Positions 1 through 7,237 of a DNA stretch of 45,815 bases are shown in pieces. Under the pieces are notes generated by a model that saw only the letters and a program-made list of their open reading frames with translations, ran no database searches and was not told the origin of the DNA. The translations under genes were made by a program, and so were the position numbers. Every line of letters starts with the position of its first letter. Within the stretch, counting starts at the first letter, position 1. The stretch covers positions 1 to 45,815 of the IMG/VR virus record IMGVR_UViG_3300028844_005013. The stretch is one strand, 5' to 3'. Source of the stretch: a virus.

Positions 1-85
1 ACAAACAAACAAAAATAAAAAAAAACAAACAAATCTTAACTCCTCCCCTCTCCGCCGAGGTAGAAAAATGGGCCGGAGGGGAGGG
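1..85 (-). terminator. Possible leftward terminator: G/C hairpin plus long T run
   Basis: Read on the minus strand, a C/G-rich inverted repeat (about 43-85, arms with a small bulge) is followed by a long T-rich run (about 1-35, seen as A/C-rich on the plus strand). This resembles an intrinsic terminator for leftward transcription, but the T run starts some distance from the stem, so it is weak. Confidence 0.3.
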
Positions 86-235
86 GACCTCAAGCCGACA
101 TTCACATATCTGCATAAGCGAATACCATCTGGATATACGGATAAGCGAATGTGAAAAAAGGTGGGGAGGGAAAGCAACTGGAACCGCTCCAGTTCACTTC
201 CGTACTGGCCCTCTTTTTCACCACATATACGGACA

Positions 236-249
236 TGCAAATGTTTGCA
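236..249. repeat. Dispersed palindrome, one mismatch
   Basis: TGCAAATGTTTGCA differs at one base from the TGCAAACGTTTGCA palindrome found throughout the window. It is non-coding. A more degenerate relative lies at 346-359. Confidence 0.55.
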
Positions 250-364
250 TACGTTCTCCCGGCGCTTCTATTGTCTCCCCTAGCCTAGCCTTTTGCAACT
301 AACCACCGCGCTTTTGTATCCTTCCGCCATATGTTTTTGCGACTATGCAAATGATTGCACGGAA

Positions 365-620
365 GACAACGCGAGTGGACACTACGGAAGACAATAGAAA
401 CACGCGGTAAGAAAAACGGCTGTACAGACATAGACACAAGCGCGGTAAGAAAAACGAGCCAACCGAAAGATACAAAAACAATTGAGAAAAGTCCGGGAAA
501 AGTAGAACACGTGAGCGGAACGTACCAAAGGTGAGAAAAGAGCCTGTATAGACACATACAAAAGCAGCGGAAAAGCGCCTGTACAGATAGATATAGAAAC
601 ACCGCCGGAAGTTGACCGCT
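365..620. repeat. Degenerate purine-rich direct repeats
   Basis: Units containing TAGAAACAC, GCGGTAAGAAAAACG (exact at about 404 and 441) and TGTACAGA/TGTATAGA recur with roughly 35-45 bp spacing. A related stretch in the opposite orientation appears at about 2010-2050, just after the terminator of the two-gene unit. Confidence 0.45.
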
Positions 621-766
621 TTTGTAGTTATGTGGTGGTTCCATTTTCCGAATTATAGTGGCATCTCCCATCCTGAAATCAGAAAATGGTGTGAATAGAA
701 TCACACACAAGAGCATATCACCTACTTTCCGAATATGGCACTACAGATACGAGCTAAAGCATTCCA

Positions 767-786
767 TTTATATAGGTCTATATAAA
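767..786. promoter_or_regulatory. Perfect A/T inverted repeat
   Basis: TTTATATAG-GT-CTATATAAA: nine-base arms with a two-base spacer. It could be an operator or an easily melted site. No neighbouring promoter elements were clearly recognised. Confidence 0.45.
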
Positions 787-886
787 GTCTTCGTTTTTGT
801 TGCAAAAAAGTATCGCCGCCAGTAGGGGAACGAACTAAAACGCGGTTTTCTCGCTTGGAGAAGGTAAGAAAAGGCGCGGGAATGAA

Positions 887-900
887 TGCAAACGTTTGCC
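887..900. repeat. Dispersed palindrome copy 1 (non-coding)
   Basis: TGCAAACGTTTGCC: perfect 12-base core GCAAACGTTTGC at 888-899, in non-coding DNA upstream of the first two genes. Confidence 0.85.
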
Positions 901-1162
901 TTTTCTGCAAAGGGGTGGAACTAAAGCGAGTCTTGACGATTTGAAGGCTGCCCCGCTTCACGTATAGAAAGAACGCCGGCAACGGTAGCGCTCTTTCACA
1001 TTTCGATTCCCCTTCATGCAGCAAGGCAAGCCCCAGAGCTTGTTGGCTTCCACGCCATTTAGACCTTGTGGGCGGGCATGAATCGGTGGCCGGCCAAGCC
1101 ACTAGCGGTAACCTTGCCACGATGGCAAGGCCCGCGCAACTCCCTAATTGGAGCGAATCAAC

Positions 1163-1525
1163 ATGCAAACTGCATATGATTCTAACAACGCGCTACTTCG
1201 TAGCGTTCCTACCTGCGGCGACTTCGTTCGCTTCTGCGAATCCGATCACTTGGGCTTCGTCCAACTGGCCGATACGGTCGAGCTGGCCGATGAACAGGGA
1301 TTCGCCGTCCTGAACGACGGCATCCCCGTCCTGAACGACGGCATCCCTTTCGCTGGACTCTGCATCGACTCGGGTACCCTCGCGGGCGGCATGGTCATTT
1401 CGACTATCGAAAACGTCACAATTGCCAACCGACTTGATATGGAGATATCAAGTTGGTATCGGCGACTATGGCTTTCGCTGATCGCTTGCGAAAGCGCGGC
1501 CCTCGAAGCCAACGAGGTGGCATGA
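1163..1525 (+). CDS. Hypothetical protein, 120 aa
   Basis: I do not recognise this protein. ATG at 1163 is preferred over an upstream in-frame TTG at 1148 because GGAG at 1150-1153 is well spaced for it. The protein is acidic overall and contains an internal tandem duplication of seven residues, VLNDGIP, encoded by two copies of a 21-bp unit at about 1308-1349. It overlaps the next gene by four bases (ATGA), so the two are probably translated together and end at the terminator near 1990. The hairpin at 1112-1130 may lie in its leader. Coding is supported by the start signal and the overlap only. Confidence 0.6.
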   Translation: MQTAYDSNNALLRSVPTCGDFVRFCESDHLGFVQLADTVELADEQGFAVLNDGIPVLNDGIPFAGLCIDSGTLAGGMVISTIENVTIANRLDMEISSWYRRLWLSLIACESAALEANEVA

Positions 1526-1959
1526 TGGATCGGCCCCTGAAGCCCCCCTTCTGCCCCCGCGTGTCTTCCCGCCAAAGTGCCGTCAAATCGCTCGCAGCAC
1601 TTGCTGAAGGCGAGTCTGTAGATGTTGCCACGCTCGCCTGTCTCGGTGAAGCGTGGCAAGCACAATTGCTCGCAGGCAAAAGCAAGGTGACGGCGGATAA
1701 GGTGCGCAAGGTACTAACGCGCATCCGCAAGGCATCCGTCCCTGTCAAAGGCATCGACATAAAGACGGGCAAAAGGTCCGTCGTCCTTTCCTCGAAAGAC
1801 GAGCGGAAGGAAGCGCGCCAAGAGTGGCTAGCGGCAGTCGGCAAGCTGTCCGCAGCTTGCCAAGTGCCGAGCAAAGCACCACGTACCAAAGCGAAAGCGC
1901 CCACCGGCCAAGTGACCTTGACAGGTTGCGAGCCCGAAACAGAAACCACCGAGAAGTAA
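1522..1959 (+). CDS. Hypothetical basic protein, 145 aa
   Basis: Unknown function. The start is ATG at 1522, overlapping the stop of the previous gene. A second ATG at 1525 is equally possible and slightly better spaced from GAGGTGG (1514-1520). The middle is rich in lysine, arginine and alanine, and the tail (TGCEPETETTEK) is acidic. There are no membrane segments or recognised catalytic motifs. An intrinsic terminator follows 8 bases after the stop codon, so this is the last gene of a two-gene unit isolated between two long non-coding stretches. Confidence 0.65.
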   Translation: MMDRPLKPPFCPRVSSRQSAVKSLAALAEGESVDVATLACLGEAWQAQLLAGKSKVTADKVRKVLTRIRKASVPVKGIDIKTGKRSVVLSSKDERKEARQEWLAAVGKLSAACQVPSKAPRTKAKAPTGQVTLTGCEPETETTEK

Positions 1960-1966
1960 GAAAATC

Positions 1967-1997
1967 ACCCCTATCCGATTTCGGATAGGGGTTTTTT
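1967..1997 (+). terminator. Intrinsic terminator
   Basis: A perfect 12-base stem (ACCCCTATCCGA at 1967-1978, complement at 1981-1992) with a tiny loop is followed by a six-T run. It lies just after the stop codon at 1959. Confidence 0.92.
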
Positions 1998-2334
1998 CGG
2001 GCCTTGCCGTGTTTCTGTATCTTCCCGTTGCCGTGTTTTTCTTCCCTACGCCGATGCTCCAGTTGTTTTCTTTTCTGACTTTTTTTTCAGTGTTCCAGTT
2101 CATTCCCGTTGGCTCGTTTTTTTCAGGCCCATGCTCAAGCTCTCTCACTTTCTCACTTTTTTCCGACCCGGCCCGCCTCGCGCCCGCGCGTTATTTCGCG
2201 TATGCGCATGTACGTATGCGCGCCGCGCGCCCGCGCGCGCGTGGGTCATATGTATGTATGTGAGTATGCACATGTGAGGCGCAGACAGGCCCTACGCGCG
2301 CGTTGTTTGTGTGTGAGATCGCAATTTTCTGAGT

Positions 2335-2620
2335 AAAATTTTTCAATATTCGCGTATGCGTATATCTGGATATGCGTATATGTGAATTTTTCCAACTCCG
2401 CGTGCGTATGTGCGCGCGGTACTGAAGGATTTTCTAGGAAAAATTTTTCGAGTTCCGCACATACGCATATGCGAATATACTGGGAAATTTTCTGGGAAAA
2501 TTTTTTCTAGTTCCGCGGGCGTATGTATGTGTGCGCCTGCGCGCGGTACTGAAGGAAATTTTCTGGGAAAATTTTCCAATTCCGCGCCCGCGCCTGCGCG
2601 CGGTACTGAAGGAAATTTTC
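2335..2620. repeat. Iteron-like cluster: three exact 18-mers with A/T palindromes
   Basis: GCGCGCGGTACTGAAGGA occurs exactly at 2412-2429, 2539-2556 and 2596-2613. Each copy leads into an A/T palindrome block of the GGAAAATTTTCC or GAAAAATTTTTC type (for example 2438-2449); after the first two copies this ends in TTCCGC. Repeated G/C-rich sites beside A/T-rich segments are the usual make-up of replication origins, so this is the best origin candidate in the window. It could also be a packaging or regulatory region. Confidence 0.6.
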
Positions 2621-2710
2621 ATACATGTACATACATACATGTACATACTCGCGCATTGTGTATGTGTTTTAGTACGCACATTTTGAAGAAATTTTTTGAA
2701 CTTTCCCCAC

Positions 2711-2754
2711 GCACATACATACACATACTCGCGCACATACATACACATACTCGC
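2711..2754. repeat. Tandem 22-bp direct repeat
   Basis: Two abutting identical copies of a unit beginning GCACATACATACACATAC occupy 2711-2732 and 2733-2754. The unit is almost wholly alternating purine-pyrimidine. Confidence 0.75.
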
Positions 2755-2823
2755 CTGTTGGGTTTGTGCGTCAGAAACGTGCAGATTGAGAAAATTTTTC
2801 CATATGCGTTAACACCGCACAGA

Positions 2824-2837
2824 TGCAAACGTTTGCA
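2824..2837. repeat. Dispersed palindrome copy 2 (non-coding)
   Basis: Perfect TGCAAACGTTTGCA in the low-complexity region, 103 bases before copy 3. These two form the closest pair in the window. Confidence 0.9.
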
Positions 2838-2926
2838 AATGCAGATGTGCAGATATACCCCGTATGTCTGTGCGATTTTACGTGAGATTTACGTGAGATT
2901 TTCTAAACCCTGCTCACATACATACG

Positions 2927-2940
2927 TGCAAACGTTTGCA
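2927..2940. repeat. Dispersed palindrome copy 3 (non-coding)
   Basis: Perfect TGCAAACGTTTGCA. Its centre is 103 bases from that of copy 2, close to ten helical turns, which would suit looping or cooperative binding. Confidence 0.9.
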
Positions 2941-4338
2941 CGCATATGTATGCCTGTATGTGTGTGCCACATACCTACACAGACACGGGCAGTGATGTTT
3001 GTGCGTTAAACCGTGTGAAAATGAGTAAAATTTTGCGGGTATGTCTGCGCGTATGTATCCGCATATGTATGAGTAAATCTACCCCGTATGTCTGTGTGTA
3101 TGTCTGCGCATTCGCAGTCATTAGATAGTAATACCGCGTGAGTATGTGTGTATGCGGATTTGTATGAGTATATTTTCATACGTTTAGTGTACACGTTTGT
3201 GTATGTATCGCCCGTATGTTTGGGGCACGATACACCTGTATGTTTGACATACGATACGCATACATGTACCGCACATACCCAGTGTAATTCTTCGTATGTT
3301 TGTGCATCGTGTATGCGTATGTTTCGTGTATGAAATGTATGCACAATACATGTACACATTTTGTGTATGTTTCGGGTATGTATCGTGTATGTTAAACACA
3401 CACAATATCGGGTATGTTTCGTGTATGTATCGCATACATACCTGCCTGCAATATTGTATGTGTATGTGTGCGATATCGTATGCGATATGTATGCGCAATC
3501 ATACATGCAATTTTATACATACATACACATATGATTGATATACATGTACTGTACATACACGAGGCATTTTGTGTGTGTGTGTATGCGTATGTATGTGTGA
3601 TATCGTTTGTGTCTGTTTGGTACATGGTTTGTGTATGTGTGCCGCGTATCGAGTATGTATATTTTTGCGACGTAAGTGTATGTATACGAGCGCCTTATCG
3701 TATGTATGGTGTATGTATGATAACGTATGTATGATAACATACACGACGTAATGTGTATGTATTTTGTGCGCCATATCGTGTATGTATTTTGTATGTCTGT
3801 GGTTCATACACATACATACGACATACATACTCAGACAATTTTTGCCTCGTGTATGTATCGTGTATGTATGAGGGATTTCGTATGAGTCTGTGTCGTGTAT
3901 GTTTGTGGATCGCATATGTGTATGTGTGCCGTGTATGTACGAGTATATTTCTGTATGCATCCCACGTATGTATGTGTATGTAACGTGTATGTATGGGTGT
4001 GCATCCCACGTGTGTATGTGTATGCAACGTGTATGTCTGCACATGTATGTGTATGCAACGTGTATGTGTGAGTGTGCAACGTGTATGTGTGTGCCTGTAT
4101 GTGTATGCATCCCACGTATGTGTGAGTACGTGCCGAGTATGTGCCGTGTATGTGTGAGCAGATTTCCGTATGTTGTGCCGTGTATGTATGAGTACATTTT
4201 CATATGTATGGCATACATACTCACACATGTGCGGGCATACATGTGCCATGATGTGTGCATACACGGACGCATCGTGCAAACATGTACCCGCCACGTCGCG
4301 CACATCAAGGGTATGTGCTATGATCGTGTCTCCGTATG

Positions 4339-4357
4339 AAATTTACTACGTAAATTT
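4339..4357. promoter_or_regulatory. Inverted repeat upstream of the rightward gene block
   Basis: AAATTTAC-TAC-GTAAATTT: perfect eight-base arms with a three-base spacer, about 30 bases upstream of the putative -35 of the promoter at 4387. Possible operator. Confidence 0.5.
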
Positions 4358-4386
4358 TAGGAGAGGGGGAATAAAAAAAAACTTGC

Positions 4387-4414
4387 TTGAAATTTTGGAA
4401 TTCTGCGCTATGGT
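4387..4414 (+). promoter_or_regulatory. Putative sigma70-like promoter for the rightward block
   Basis: TTGAAA (4387-4392), a 16-base spacer and TATGGT (4409-4414) lie 45 bases upstream of the first gene of the 4460-10159 block. The 16-base spacing matches that of the two stronger leftward promoters in this window. Confidence 0.5.
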
Positions 4415-4459
4415 AGTGGCTCACTTCCGAAATGCGAATCACGAATCACGAGCCACGCC

Positions 4460-4882
4460 ATGCGAATCCAGCACGTCCAGCCCACACCACGCCCCACACT
4501 CCGCATCGACACGTCCCGCTACGAGGAGCACGATGCGGAGGAGACGGTTGACCACGTTCGGCCCCGTAAGCGTTACGACGCCATGTATGAGGCGGAGCGT
4601 AGCGAGGAAGTCGTTGCTGCCCTTCCCGAGTACATCCGCAGCACGTCCCTCGCAGACGCTGCGAAGGAACTCGATCTGCCCGGTTACTGGCAAGGGCCGC
4701 TCCCCGACGGGGCGCATCACGTCGGACACATGCCCGGCATGACGATGGTGGGTATCAGCCATGTGGCTGTGCTTGACACCTACGGTGACCCCGTCGCCAT
4801 CTTCGTCAATCGCTGGCGGACTGCCATCGACAAGTGTGAAGAGGCTTGCGTCGCACTTGGTACCCATAACCTGTACTGCTAG
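4460..4882 (+). CDS. Hypothetical protein, 140 aa; first gene of the rightward block
   Basis: Unknown function. The first 35 residues are Arg/Pro/His-rich, followed by a helix-rich stretch. The C-terminal half contains the segment MVGISHVAVLDTYGD followed by an Ala/Glu/Cys-rich helix. The protein at 5757 has a matching MAGIAHVAVTDATTY segment followed by a similar helix, so the two look like distant paralogues. ATG at 4460 has no strong Shine-Dalgarno sequence. It follows the putative promoter at 4387-4414 closely. Confidence 0.7.
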   Translation: MRIQHVQPTPRPTLRIDTSRYEEHDAEETVDHVRPRKRYDAMYEAERSEEVVAALPEYIRSTSLADAAKELDLPGYWQGPLPDGAHHVGHMPGMTMVGISHVAVLDTYGDPVAIFVNRWRTAIDKCEEACVALGTHNLYC

Positions 4883-4914
4883 ACACATACAACATAATAC
4901 ACAAGGAGGCACAC

Positions 4915-5184
4915 ATGCCTAAGTCAGGACCACGTCTACGATGGGCAGCGAAGGCTGAACTCAATCGCTTTGTTTACAAGCCAGCCAATGCACGGGAAGC
5001 TGCACACAAGTACACCACACAGGTACAACGTAAGCTCATACGTATCAAGTACCTGCAAGTCAAGCTCGCCGCTGATGGGCAGGATTTCCACTGGCAACCG
5101 CAAATCGACTTGGAGCGGGAAGCGTGCAAACGTTTGCTTCGAGGTCGTGAATATGTACTAGACACCCCCGGAGGCATACAATGA
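4915..5184 (+). CDS. Hypothetical basic protein, 89 aa
   Basis: Unknown. A strong AAGGAGG precedes ATG at 4915. The protein is rich in lysine and arginine with predicted helical character (AREAAHKYTTQVQRKL), which would suit nucleic-acid binding, though no family is recognised. A copy of the dispersed palindrome lies within the gene at 5126-5137, encoding Cys-Lys-Arg-Leu. The stop codon overlaps the start of the next gene (ATGA). Confidence 0.78.
   Translation: MPKSGPRLRWAAKAELNRFVYKPANAREAAHKYTTQVQRKLIRIKYLQVKLAADGQDFHWQPQIDLEREACKRLLRGREYVLDTPGGIQ
5126..5137. repeat. Dispersed palindrome copy 4 (in gene 4915-5184)
   Basis: Perfect GCAAACGTTTGC core inside coding sequence, read as C-K-R-L. 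Confidence 0.88.
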
Positions 5185-5477
5185 CGAAGGCTCAGGAAGC
5201 GGTGAAATTCGCTCGATCCAAGCGAGGCAAGGCGTGGCTGGCACACTTGAGTGTGTCTGCCACTCGGAAACAGGAGTACACATTCTCAGACACATGTGAT
5301 GTGGCAGGCCGCAGCAAATCTGCCACGGAATCCTTCCTCACCACGTCTCTACAGACGGTCACAGACCACCTCGCATACAAGGTGGGCAAGGCGGCACACA
5401 ACATGTGCATACATCCAAGTGAGCGTAATGCGACGACGCTCCTCAAACTTGCCGTACTGAATTCACAGTATGTGTAA
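5181..5477 (+). CDS. Hypothetical protein, 98 aa
   Basis: Unknown. Its ATG overlaps the preceding stop codon, with GGAGG just upstream, so translation is probably coupled. The N-terminus is basic (MTKAQEAVKFARSKRGKAW). The rest is Ser/Thr/Ala-rich with no membrane segment or recognised motif. Confidence 0.75.
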   Translation: MTKAQEAVKFARSKRGKAWLAHLSVSATRKQEYTFSDTCDVAGRSKSATESFLTTSLQTVTDHLAYKVGKAAHNMCIHPSERNATTLLKLAVLNSQYV

Positions 5478-5493
5478 CCCGACTTTCTTATAT

Positions 5494-5503
5494 AAAATTT
5501 TTC
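5494..5503. repeat. A/T motif AAAATTTTTC upstream of gene 5523
   Basis: One of several RAAATTTTTC-type elements found 15-60 bases upstream of rightward genes (also 7204, 8205, 10159, 13110). Function unknown. Confidence 0.5.
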
Positions 5504-5522
5504 AGACACACAGGAGATACAC

Positions 5523-5747
5523 ATGAGCTATGACCAGAGCGACATCGACCACCTCGTAAGCAAGTGCAGCAGCATCGGGCACCACGTCACACAGATGACC
5601 GAGTGGGGCTGGCATGTGTCTGAGATCGCTGCCGTAGCGTGGCGAATGGCGAATCGGGGATGCTGTGGCAGTTACGACGATCTGATTTTCGCCCAACGTG
5701 ACGGTGGATCACACGCTGTCATGTTTGGGTTTAACTACGGACACTGA
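5523..5747 (+). CDS. Hypothetical protein, 74 aa
   Basis: Unknown short protein. ATG at 5523 follows CAGGAGATACAC. It has two Cys/His-containing patches (HLVSKCSSIGHH and ANRGCCGSY) that are not spaced like a standard zinc finger. It lies between A/T motif 5494 and the gene at 5757. Confidence 0.72.
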   Translation: MSYDQSDIDHLVSKCSSIGHHVTQMTEWGWHVSEIAAVAWRMANRGCCGSYDDLIFAQRDGGSHAVMFGFNYGH

Positions 5748-5756
5748 GGTATACAC

Positions 5757-6050
5757 ATGAACTGCTGGCCTAATACAATCGAAGTGGACAACGCGGAACT
5801 GAACACCGTGTGTGCAGCTATTGGTGTACCTACATACGACGCCAAATACCGCGGCAGATTCTACGGTTTCCACGAACCGGACCTTGTCATGGCAGGTATT
5901 GCACACGTTGCCGTGACCGACGCCACTACATACAGGGTGCATTGTGTGTACATACTATACCCGTGGCAGGGTATGGTGCGTGGCTACCGTGTCCGGTTTG
6001 ACGCTGCCGAAAAAGCTGCCGAAATTCTCACACAAGGAGCATATGTATGA
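5757..6050 (+). CDS. Hypothetical protein, 97 aa (related to the 4460 gene product)
   Basis: Unknown. It shares the pattern [VM]xGI[SA]HVAVxD and a following Ala/Glu helix with the C-terminal half of the protein at 4460, suggesting an old duplication. It starts ten bases after the previous gene and overlaps the next by four bases. Confidence 0.75.
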   Translation: MNCWPNTIEVDNAELNTVCAAIGVPTYDAKYRGRFYGFHEPDLVMAGIAHVAVTDATTYRVHCVYILYPWQGMVRGYRVRFDAAEKAAEILTQGAYV

Positions 6051-6271
6051 GTGATACCATACACATGATACGGAGCTACCCATACGATGCATGGGCTGTG
6101 TGTTCACATGTAGACGGGGTGACACAAGTGAACAGAGTGTTCCTATCGGAACAGGCCGCATGTGATTATGCGGAAAGTTCTACAGAATTTTTCGGCTACT
6201 TTAACCCGGAGTCTCCCGACCCGGAATTCTTTGTACAGAAAACATGCATAACCATACATGAGGCACCATGA
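6047..6271 (+). CDS. Hypothetical acidic protein, 74 aa
   Basis: Unknown. The start overlaps the previous stop (ATGA) and is preceded by AAGGAGC. The product is rich in aromatic and acidic residues (TEFFGYFNPESPDPEFF), as many small early phage proteins are. The end overlaps the next gene by four bases. Confidence 0.73.
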   Translation: MSDTIHMIRSYPYDAWAVCSHVDGVTQVNRVFLSEQAACDYAESSTEFFGYFNPESPDPEFFVQKTCITIHEAP

Positions 6272-6522
6272 TGCAGACACAGGAATGGGTACGAGTAACA
6301 GCAAAGCGGGTCGAAGTTCTCTTCGATGAATATGGCCCATACATGAACGACCTGTACGCCCTGATTGACATCCACGTTCCGGCAACGATGTCGGACCTTG
6401 CAATCTCCCGTCTAGTCAAACGTAAACTGGGCATCACAGGGATGCGCAAAGACACATGGGCAGACGATACACACTCATGGAGAGACGGGAACATAGGGGC
6501 ATATGCCGTAGTGCATGGCTGA
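6268..6522 (+). CDS. Hypothetical protein, 84 aa
   Basis: Unknown. Overlaps the previous gene by four bases; two consecutive ATG codons begin it. The sequence looks globular with mixed alpha/beta character. No motif is recognised. Confidence 0.73.
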   Translation: MMQTQEWVRVTAKRVEVLFDEYGPYMNDLYALIDIHVPATMSDLAISRLVKRKLGITGMRKDTWADDTHSWRDGNIGAYAVVHG

Positions 6523-6581
6523 GAATCGCGGCAACTTTACCAGAATTTTTTACAACTACACACAATACAGGAGCATACACG

Positions 6582-6995
6582 ATGCCTAAGCAAATCAAAT
6601 GGACCGGCAACAAGAAAGCGATTGACCTACTACACACACTCATGGAGGGCGCCAACCCTGAGACTGATATCGCCGCGGCACGGAAGGCATGGTGCAACAT
6701 CGAGTGGAACACTGTGTCTGTAGACATAGATGATCGGGTAGACACTGCCCTCTTGCCGGTCAAGTGGGAATGGCTGAAAGCCGTACTCATTGAGGAGTAT
6801 GTGAACGAAGACACACGTACCTACGAAGGTGATCTTTGGCAAGGCGATGACAAGGTATGGCGACTGAACGTCCACGTCCCAAGCTGCGGACATGAACATG
6901 ACTGCTGTGGCTGTGTGTGTGGTGCCTCGATGAAGTTCGCCAACTTTGGTGACGACACTACTGGCATAGTAGCGGTCACCTCATACAACTACTAG
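6582..6995 (+). CDS. Hypothetical protein, 137 aa, with His/Cys cluster
   Basis: ATG at 6582 is chosen because CAGGAGCATACACG precedes it; the frame extends further upstream only through non-conserved sequence. The C-terminal third has a dense His/Cys cluster, CGHEHDCCGCVCG, that probably binds a metal. The fold is not recognised. A 238-base gene-free stretch follows. Confidence 0.78.
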   Translation: MPKQIKWTGNKKAIDLLHTLMEGANPETDIAAARKAWCNIEWNTVSVDIDDRVDTALLPVKWEWLKAVLIEEYVNEDTRTYEGDLWQGDDKVWRLNVHVPSCGHEHDCCGCVCGASMKFANFGDDTTGIVAVTSYNY

Positions 6996-7225
6996 ATTTC
7001 CAAACCCGTACCTAGTTGCGGTTGACCACATGAATGATGGCCCTGTGTAAACAGGTGTACCGGACGTGTGGATACGACCGTAGTGCTAGGATGTAGCCGC
7101 CCCAACGTAGCGTAAGGCTACGGGGCTCGCCTCCAACCCGCCTTACATATGCACATGATACGAGCACCCCCGACAGACGTGTGTTAGACCGCGCGCTTTA
7201 TCCAAAATTTTTCCAAAAACAAGAG
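6996..7225. other. Gene-free leader with hairpins
   Basis: This 230-base gap holds CCTGT-GTAA-ACAGG near 7044 and a stronger two-part hairpin at 7099-7126 (GCCCC...GGGGC enclosing GTAGC...GCTAC). It ends with an A/T motif (7204-7213) and the palindrome at 7226. No tRNA-like TPsiC arm is present and no T run follows the hairpin, so it may be a leader or small RNA rather than a terminator. Confidence 0.4.
7099..7126. other. Two-part hairpin
   Basis: Outer stem GCCCC/GGGGC and inner stem GTAGC/GCTAC around a GTAAG loop, with a three-base bulge on one side. Possible structured RNA element in the leader of gene 7234. Confidence 0.45.
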
Positions 7226-7237
7226 GCAAACGTTTGC
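7226..7237. promoter_or_regulatory. Dispersed palindrome copy 5, overlapping a start codon
   Basis: The core GCAAACGTTTGC begins at the last base of the AAGAGG Shine-Dalgarno (7221-7226) and covers the proposed TTG start at 7234. A protein bound here, or the self-complementary RNA, could directly affect expression of the downstream genes. Confidence 0.85.

Larger units (their letters stand above)
86..1162. other. Non-coding left region with degenerate repeats
   Basis: No convincing gene. Open frames here have cysteine-, leucine- and serine-rich translations that recur because the DNA itself is repetitive. The decamer ATAAGCGAAT occurs at about 114 and 142. From about 365 to 620 there are degenerate direct repeats of roughly 35-45 bp built from TACAGA, ATAGAAACAC and GCGGTAAGAAAAACG. 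A hairpin (CCTTGCCA-CGA-TGGCAAGG, 1112-1130) sits 33 bases before the first gene and may be part of its leader. Confidence 0.5.
2000..4386. other. 2.4-kb non-coding region, mostly alternating purine-pyrimidine DNA
   Basis: No gene is supported. About 2190-4300 is dominated by alternating purine-pyrimidine words (CGCG, GTAT, GCAT, ACAT, GTGT) broken by short phase slips. Two examples are an unbroken 27-base run at 2197-2223 and a 30-base run at 3570-3599. About 2620-2760 the top strand is ACATAC-rich; from about 2840 it is GTATGT-rich. Open frames here translate to Cys/Met/Tyr/Val or His/Thr/Tyr/Ile repeats, and several overlap on both strands, which marks them as low complexity. Alternating purine-pyrimidine tracts are known to favour Z-DNA under supercoiling. 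A role as origin, recombination site or spacer is inference. Confidence 0.75.

Noticed and set aside
285-716. Minus-strand 143-codon frame near the left end
   Set aside because: Its translation repeats LYLSVQ/CLYRLF-like segments because the DNA is repetitive. No start signal, no family resemblance.
722-1168. Minus-strand 148-codon frame
   Set aside because: No ribosome binding site and no recognisable composition or motif. It spans the palindrome at 887 and the leader hairpin of gene 1163.
2410-4339. Many long open frames on both strands in the alternating region (up to 269 codons)
   Set aside because: They overlap each other on both strands and translate to His/Thr/Tyr/Ile or Cys/Met/Tyr/Val repeats. 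They have no ribosome binding sites and simply reflect the low density of stop codons in GTAT/ACAT repeats.
6996-7233. tRNA gene in the 238-base gap
   Set aside because: No TPsiC arm or CCA end and no four-arm fold. Only simple hairpins are visible.
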